The notes under the pieces: model-generated
The model's database searches: none
The model's input: only the letters and a program-made list of their open reading frames with translations
Told to the model about the DNA's origin: nothing
Part shown: positions 58,622 through 64,000 of the stretch, one piece after another
Layout: each line of letters starts with the position of its first letter
How positions within the stretch are numbered: position 1 is the stretch's first letter
Assembly: GCF_020524085.2 (NCBI RefSeq)
Contig: NZ_CP129016.1
Span: 2,474,001 to 2,538,000, forward strand
DNA from: Halobacillus litoralis
GTDB taxonomy: Bacteria; Bacillota; Bacilli; Bacillales; Halobacillaceae
Length of the DNA: 64,000 nucleotides
Reading direction: 5' to 3'
Program-made: the position numbers and the translations under genes

Positions 58622-60268
58622 ATGGACGAACGCCAGATGACGAGCGCGGAAGCCATCGTCTCCTGTCTAAAGAGACAAGGCATTTCCAAAGTTTTTTGCG
58701 TTCCAGGGGAAAGCTATCTTCCCGTGATGGATGCCATTTTGAAAGAGCCGGGCATGGAGCTCATCTCGGCCAGACACGAAGGTGGGGCCGCATTTATGGC
58801 GGAAGGGTACGCAAAGGCGAGTGGGACCCCAGGCGTTGTAATGGCGACAAGGGGCGTCGGTGCGAGTAACCTTGCCATTGGTGTTCATACCGCTTATCAG
58901 GACTCCACACCAATGGTCGTCCTCCTCGGGCAGGTGCACACGAACTTCAGTGGACGTGAAGGCTTCCGGGAAGTCGATCTTGAAGCTTTTTTCAGACCCA
59001 TCGCTAAATGGGTGGCTGAAATCCGCGAACCGCCCCGGACGCCGGAACTCATCCAACGGGCGCTCAGGATCGCCATGTCGGGAAGGCCTGGACCTGTCGT
59101 CCTTTCTTTGCCTGAAGATGTTTTGAAAAAAGATGCATTCATGTCATTCGGCCCTGTTGTAAAAAAGCCAGCACCAAAGCCCTCGGATCATGAGGTCATC
59201 GAGGTGGTCGACCGGCTCCGTTTAGCGGAACGTCCGTTGATTTTAGCGGGTGGGGGAGTGAAGCTTGCGGGTGCAGAAATGGCTTTGAAACGGCTCGCTT
59301 ATAAATGGGGAGCTCCGATTGTGAGTGCATTCCGACGGCATGATGTTTTTCCGAACGACGACATCCACTATTGCGGACATCTGGGGCTCGGCACGCATCC
59401 GAACATTCTAGAGACGATCGCTCAGGCGGATACAGTACTCGCTGTCGGGACAAGACTTTCTGAAGTGACGACACAGGACTATTCGCTTTTAAAAGGGCAG
59501 ACCTTGATCCACTGTGATATCGATGACCGTGTCCTTGGCAAAGTCTATCCTCCTGATGTAGGCATTGTAGCGGATGCCAACGAAATGCTTGAAGCACTAG
59601 CGGATGCGGCCTACGGAAGGGATTTAATTTCGTGGACAAGCGCGCGGCGGAAAGCATATGAAGCGACGCTCGTTACCGATGGTCGCAAAAACTTGAATGG
59701 GGAAGTGATTTCGCTTCTTCAGGAAAACCTGCCGGAAGACAGCATCCTCACGAACGATGCGGGGAACTTCGCCGGCTGGCTGCACACGTATTTTCAATTT
59801 AAGAAACACCAATATATAGGGCCTACTTCAGGGGCGATGGGGTACGGTATGCCGGCAGCCCTAGGAGCGAAACTTGCGAAACCTGAGAAGAAGGTCGTTT
59901 CTCTTTCGGGCGATGGTGGATTCATGATGACGATTCAGGAGCTTGAGACGGCGGTCCGCTATGACATTCCAATCATCAGCATCGTATTCAATAACCGGAT
60001 GTACGGAACCATCCGCATGCATCAGGAAATCCATTTTCCAGGCGAAGTCATCGGTACGGATTTAGGGGATGTCGCTTTTTCAAAAGTGGCGGAAAATGTA
60101 GGCGCTGCCGGTTTTCTTGTGAAAACAGCAGAAGAGTTCAGACAAGCCCTGGATCAGGCGCTGGTCTTGGACAAGCCTGTGGTCATTGAAGTTGAAACCG
60201 ATCCTGAACAAATATCCTTATCAAGAACGATCAGCCAATTAAGAAAAAAAGGGGGAGAATCAAAGTGA
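58622..60268 (+). CDS. ThDP-dependent enzyme, predicted 2-oxoadipate decarboxylase
   Basis: 548 aa with the three domains of acetolactate-synthase-like enzymes. Catalytic Glu E53 in ARHEGGAAFMAEGYAK; the ThDP/Mg motif runs from GDG (430-432) in SLSGDGGFMMT to NN (457-458) in FNNRMYGT. GAMGYGMPAALGAKLA is typical. Acetolactate synthase is unlikely because it lies among catabolic genes without the small subunit. Decarboxylation of 2-oxoadipate to glutarate semialdehyde would link aminotransferase and aldehyde dehydrogenase. AGGAGG before ATG 58622. It overlaps the next gene by four bases (GTGA). Confidence 0.75.
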   Translation: MDERQMTSAEAIVSCLKRQGISKVFCVPGESYLPVMDAILKEPGMELISARHEGGAAFMAEGYAKASGTPGVVMATRGVGASNLAIGVHTAYQDSTPMVVLLGQVHTNFSGREGFREVDLEAFFRPIAKWVAEIREPPRTPELIQRALRIAMSGRPGPVVLSLPEDVLKKDAFMSFGPVVKKPAPKPSDHEVIEVVDRLRLAERPLILAGGGVKLAGAEMALKRLAYKWGAPIVSAFRRHDVFPNDDIHYCGHLGLGTHPNILETIAQADTVLAVGTRLSEVTTQDYSLLKGQTLIHCDIDDRVLGKVYPPDVGIVADANEMLEALADAAYGRDLISWTSARRKAYEATLVTDGRKNLNGEVISLLQENLPEDSILTNDAGNFAGWLHTYFQFKKHQYIGPTSGAMGYGMPAALGAKLAKPEKKVVSLSGDGGFMMTIQELETAVRYDIPIISIVFNNRMYGTIRMHQEIHFPGEVIGTDLGDVAFSKVAENVGAAGFLVKTAEEFRQALDQALVLDKPVVIEVETDPEQISLSRTISQLRKKGGESK

Positions 60269-61762
60269 CATTGATTCATGAGGAGCAGTTAAAGAATTTC
60301 ATAGATGGAAAATGGGTGGAGCCGTCTTCCGGCAAGGCGACAGCCGTCATCAATCCGGCGACATCCGAAACGCTGGTGAACGTCCCGCTATCAACAGCTT
60401 TTGATGTGGAAAAGGCGACAAGCGCTGCGAAAAAAGCACAGAAAAGCTGGGCACTCGTGCCGGCACCGCAAAGAGCAGAAGTGTTGTACCGCGTCGGTTT
60501 AATTATGAAAGAACGAAAAGAGCGGCTCTCCCAGCTATTGACGATGGAGAACGGAAAAGTCATCGAAGAAGCGCGGGGAGAAGTCCAGGAAGGCATTGAC
60601 ATGGCTTTCTACATGGCCGGGGAAGGACGCCGATTGTTCGGGCAGACGACACCTTCAGAGTTGAAGGATAAATTCGCGATGAGCGTCCGGGCCCCTGTCG
60701 GCGTCGTGGGCATCATCACGCCATGGAACTTTCCGATCGCGATTGCGACATGGAAGTCCTTCCCGGCGATCGTTGCCGGAAACGCGGTCGTTTGGAAGCC
60801 TGCGACAGAAACACCGATCATGGCCTATGAACTGGCGAAAATTTTTGAAGAAGCCGGCTTGCCGAAAGGGGTCATCAATGTCGTGTTCGGCTCGGGATCC
60901 ACGGTAGGCGAAGCGATGATCGAGCAGGACGACATCCGGGTCATTTCGTTTACAGGATCGAATGAAGTCGGTCGCGGCATTGCAGCGAAATGCGGCCAGC
61001 GTCTCAAAAAAGTTTCTCTTGAAATGGGAGGGAAGAACGGCGTAATCGTGATGGATGATGCCGACTTGTCCCTTGCCGTCGAAGGGATTCTATGGAGTGC
61101 ATACGGGACAAGCGGTCAGCGCTGTACGGCCTGCAGCCGTGTCATGGTCCACGAAAAGGTCAAAGATGAACTGGAAGAACGCCTGCAAAAGGAGATCGCC
61201 AAACTTTCGATCGGAAATGGTCTCGATGAATCGATCAAAGTCGGACCGATCATCAATCGTGCAGGTCTTGAAAAAGTGAAAAGCTATATCAGCGTCGGGA
61301 AGGAAGAGGGAGCGAAACTTCTGACCGGCGGCTATATCATGGAAAACGGCAATCACAAAAAAAGGAAACTATTTCGCTCCGACGTTATTTACGGACGTGA
61401 AACCAGACATGCGCATCGCCCAGGAAGAGATTTTCGGGCCGGTCGTTTCACTGATACCGGTGAAAAGTTTTGAGGAAGCTGTTGAAATCAACAACAGTGT
61501 GGAATTCGGCTTGTCGAGTTCGATTTTCACACAAAATGTGAACCAAGTATTCGCCGCTCAGCGGGATTTAGATACAGGCATCGTTTATGTGAATGCAGGG
61601 ACGACAGGGGCTGAAATCCACCTGCCGTTCGGCGGGACGAAGGGAACCGGAAATGGCCACAGAGATTCTGGAGTGGCTGCCCTCGATGTGTTCACCGAAT
61701 GGAAAGCGGTGTACGTCGATTTCAGCGGGAAATTGCAGCGTGCCCAAATCGATGTCGAGTAA
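60265..61762 (+). CDS. Aldehyde dehydrogenase (predicted allysine/glutarate-semialdehyde dehydrogenase), one frameshift
   Basis: Restored length 498 aa. Active-site residues: N155 in TPWNF, E253 in SLEMGGKN, C287 in [13 protein letters not shown]-terminal [20 protein letters not shown] with the GAEI segment reminiscent of the ALDH7/piperideine-6-carboxylate dehydrogenase group. The frame shifts in A7 (61357-61363) after GNH; six A restore [14 protein letters not shown]. It could oxidise allysine (from lysine 6-dehydrogenase), glutarate semialdehyde (from the ThDP enzyme) or both. GTG 60265 overlaps the previous stop; GGGGGAG lies eight bases upstream. Confidence 0.8.
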
Positions 61763-61789
61763 TTTTATAGAGAAAAAGGAGTGCGGACT

Positions 61790-62936
61790 ATGAAAGTAGC
61801 TGTTCTAGGGTCTGGATTGATGGGAAAAGAAGCGGCGCGCGATCTTGTCCACAGTTCGGGAGTAGAGAAAGTCGGACTCGCCGACATCGATCTCGACCGT
61901 GCACAACGGGTTTCTGATTCGTTGAACTCTTCGAAAATACAAGGATTCAAAGTGGATGCCGGTAACCAGACCGAACTTGCTGAGTTCATCAGAAACTATG
62001 ATGTCGTCATCAATGCCCTTTTCTACTCCTTCAATGAAATCGTCGCGAAAACAGCGATTGAAGTAGGGGTCCACTCGGTCGACCTGGGGGGCCACATCGG
62101 TCACATTACCGATAAAGTGCTGGAGCTTGATGAACAGGCGAAAGAAGCCGGAGTGACGGTGATTCCGGATCTCGGTGTCGCTCCTGGTATGATCAACATC
62201 CTATCAGGATACGGCGCAGGGAAGCTCGATAAACTAGAATCGATCCGCCTGTTCGTTGGAGGTATTCCAGTAAGGCCTGACCCACCGCTTGAGTACAACC
62301 ACGTGTTTTCCATGGAAGGGTTGCTGGATCATTACTCCGATCCTTCAATGATCATCAGAGATGGAAAACTGCGGGAAGTCGAGTCGTTGACGGAAATCGA
62401 GAACATCTATTTTGAACGCTTCGGTCCACTCGAAGCTTTCCATACTTCTGGCGGGACGTCGACGCTTTTAAAATCGTATCCGCACATCGACAGCCTCGAA
62501 TACAAAACGATCCGCTATCCCGGCCATGCAGAGAAAATGAAGCTGCTCGTCGATCTCAACCTGACCGGAGCCGATCAAGTCGTCAATATTCGAGGAATGG
62601 AAATCAAGACGAGGGAAGTGCTGCTGAAGAGCATCGATCCCCTTCTTGAGCTGAAGGATAAAGACGATGCCGTCCTGCTCCGGGTCATCGTCGGTGGAGA
62701 GAAAGACGGGGTACGGAAAACTTGTGAGTATGAAATGGTCACCTATAAAGACAGGGCGACGAATGTCACCGCGATGGCCCGCGCAACAGCGAACACCATC
62801 TCTGTCGTCGCTCAATTGATCGGGGGGAGGGACGATTACGAAACGGGGGGTATGCCCACCGGAAACGATCGTGCCAGGCGATGTGTATATTGATGAAATG
62901 ATGAGACGCGGGGTTGTGATCAGAGAACAGGCGTAG
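61790..62936 (+). CDS. lysDH: L-lysine 6-dehydrogenase (saccharopine dehydrogenase fold), one frameshift
   Basis: Restored length 381 aa. N-terminal Rossmann [82 protein letters not shown] and [13 protein letters not shown] closely follow Geobacillus L-lysine 6-dehydrogenase as I recall it. That NAD enzyme deaminates the epsilon-amino group to allysine. In G6 (62822-62827) one G is surplus; five give [20 protein letters not shown] and a normal end at TAG 62934-62936. ATG 61790 has AAAAGGAG eight bases upstream. Last gene of the rightward operon. Confidence 0.8.
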
Positions 62937-62944
62937 ATTTTATA

Positions 62945-62975
62945 AAGACCGGACTTTGTCCGGTCTTATTCGTTT
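62945..62975 (+). terminator. Rho-independent terminator ending the rightward lysine operon
   Basis: AAGACCGGAC (62945-62954) and GTCCGGTCTT (62958-62967) form a perfect stem, followed by ATTCGTTTTTG. Confidence 0.85.
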
Positions 62976-63237
62976 TTGTGGTTTCATGTACAGTTTCCTG
63001 GTTGATTATTACCTGGTACACATAAACAAGCGCGAAGTACCACGTTTGATGCTCATACTTTCACATGTCCATTGAAATTTTTACATGGAGTTTAGGAATT
63101 AAAGAATGAAAACGGTTATCCTAGGGGTAAGCTGGACGGTTTGTTAAAGCTTTGTGAATAAAGCAACAAACGACAGATAATGAGTTTAAAAGAACGTATG
63201 ATTAGGTATGTATAATGAAAAACGGGGAGTGCGTATA

Positions 63238-63540
63238 GTGCATATAAATGGGATTGAGAACCTGAAGTTTCATAGTCAGTTGAGTTTGAAGCAAGTAGAG
63301 GATCGTGTCATCATAACGGCAGACTTTCCAAAAGAATTGCGGGTAGAACTAGGGATGAGAGAACCATTCTTGTACGTCACGCTTTATGTCAGGGGCGGCG
63401 AAAGAATAAAAATCATTGATGAAGACAATGCGACATTACACATTCCATCCAAAAAAGATTTCGACCAGAAAACCTACAATAAGATCATCAGTTTTGCCAA
63501 GGAGCATGCGAAGCAATTCCGTTCTGAAAGGATTCAATAG
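63238..63540 (+). CDS. Uncharacterised small protein (100 aa)
   Basis: The product starts MHINGIENLKFHSQLSLKQV, has strands ITADFPKELRVELG and FLYVTLYVRGGERIKIIDED, and ends in a basic helix (NKIISFAKEHAKQFRSERI). No signal or membrane segment and no family recognised. GTG 63238 with GGGGAG nine bases upstream is preferred over the earlier in-frame ATG at 63208. Monocistronic in an AT-rich region. Confidence 0.5.
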   Translation: MHINGIENLKFHSQLSLKQVEDRVIITADFPKELRVELGMREPFLYVTLYVRGGERIKIIDEDNATLHIPSKKDFDQKTYNKIISFAKEHAKQFRSERIQ

Positions 63541-63633
63541 CTAAGTTTTTCATACCATGGTCAAGCACTACTTTTGTAAACAGTTAAACCGTAAAACTAA
63601 ACAAAGATATTTCAGTTATTTTGAGAAAAACCA

Positions 63634-63680
63634 AACCAGTAATGCTCCCTTCCAAAAAGAGGAGAACATTACTGGTTATT
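63634..63680 (+). terminator. Probable terminator hairpin
   Basis: AACCAGTAATG (63634-63644) and CATTACTGGTT (63666-63676) are perfect arms with a 21-base loop, followed by ATTTCATTT. Confidence 0.55.
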
Positions 63681-63684
63681 TCAT

Positions 63685-63744
63685 TTATCTCGAAACTGAG
63701 TCTTCCGCACACGAGCAGGTTAGTTGAAGACTCAGTTTCGAGAT
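63685..63744. repeat. 60-base hairpin element, copy 2
   Basis: TATCTCGAAACTGAGTCTTC (63685-63704) and its exact reverse complement (63725-63744) enclose a 20-base loop. It is nearly the same as the element at 20251-20308, including loop length. Confidence 0.75.
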
Positions 63745-63811
63745 ATAGCTTATTTAATAAATAACTCTTGTCCGGGAATGTTAAATAAAAAAGTAAAAGG
63801 AGATCACATAT

Positions 63812-64000
63812 ATGTGGATCAATATAGTGATCGGTCTAGTTATTCCCTGGGTAACAATCGGTTATTTATTCAAAAAAAATCCAGTAGTAATCATATTGAT
63901 GTATCCACTAGGGGTAGCTACTGCATTTATGGGCAGTGATTGGGGTTTCGGACTTTTTTGGGAAGTTACTCCGACTTATGAGCAGAACCGTTCTTTGCCA
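63812..64000 (+). CDS. Membrane protein, N-terminal part (runs off the window)
   Basis: ATG 63812 follows AAAAGGAGA with about eight bases spacing. The 63 codons available give WINIVIGLVIPWVTIGYLF, then KKNPVVIILMYPLGVATAFM and GSDWGFGLFW, two hydrophobic segments typical of small Bacillus membrane proteins of the CBO0543 kind, though that match is weak. No stop within the window. Confidence 0.5.
   Translation, partial: MWINIVIGLVIPWVTIGYLFKKNPVVIILMYPLGVATAFMGSDWGFGLFWEVTPTYEQNRSLP

Overview
The window looks like chromosome of a Gram-positive, endospore-forming member of the Bacillaceae, most likely a moderately halophilic genus such as Halobacillus (inference). Supporting signs are strong AGGAGG-type ribosome binding sites, TTG and GTG starts, proteins rich in Asp and Glu, a BCCT compatible-solute-type carrier, a squalene/sporulenol cyclase gene, an Mn catalase of the spore-coat type, and close resemblance of many products to Bacillus families (Amj, YcsI, YfkO, YetF, UvsE, FusB-type). 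No rRNA, tRNA, prophage, transposase or CRISPR array was seen.

Layout. 0-10 kb: end of amj, a small P-loop kinase, a surface protein made of two His/Met-bearing repeats with a sortase-like tail, DUF429 and YcsI-type proteins, a divergent second Prs, a PadR/HAAS regulatory pair with a decayed third gene, and a BCCT carrier. 10-20 kb: two DJ-1/PfpI proteins, a monooxygenase-LysR pair, an AraC regulator, then a long run of tightly packed small metabolic enzymes (two NUDIX, GNAT, epimerase, two alpha/beta hydrolases, SDR, VOC). 20-31 kb: long palindromic repeats in two inverted pairs, metallophosphoesterase-NUDIX, YfkO nitroreductase, an ABC-F ATPase, a TrxB-like oxidoreductase, a cation/proton antiporter, a YdcZ-Crp-YdcZ operon, and Mn catalase. 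31-50 kb: a broken hopene cyclase gene, peroxiredoxin, small membrane proteins, regulators, a ferritin-like/cupin fusion, a HEAT-repeat plus glycosyltransferase operon, guaC, an MFS exporter, an EF-G-binding protein and a YetF-type protein. 50-54 kb: a LPDTA surface protein next to a class D sortase, UvsE and an HNH protein.

54.8-62.9 kb holds the most coherent system: a divergent cluster encoding glutaryl-CoA dehydrogenase-like, glutarate CoA-transferase-like, aminotransferase, ThDP-dependent decarboxylase-like, aldehyde dehydrogenase and lysine 6-dehydrogenase-like proteins. In order they would take L-lysine through allysine, 2-aminoadipate, 2-oxoadipate, glutarate semialdehyde, glutarate and glutaryl-CoA to crotonyl-CoA. 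The predicted non-oxidative decarboxylation of 2-oxoadipate by the ThDP enzyme is the unusual step.

Ten genes are interrupted by 13 lesions (frameshifts or in-frame stops). Twelve fall in only two contexts: homopolymers of six or seven, or CCWGG pentamers. Each gene reads as a full-length family member once the lesion is undone. This points to sequencing or consensus error, with methylated CCWGG as a likely contributor, rather than real gene loss, so these genes are annotated across the breaks.
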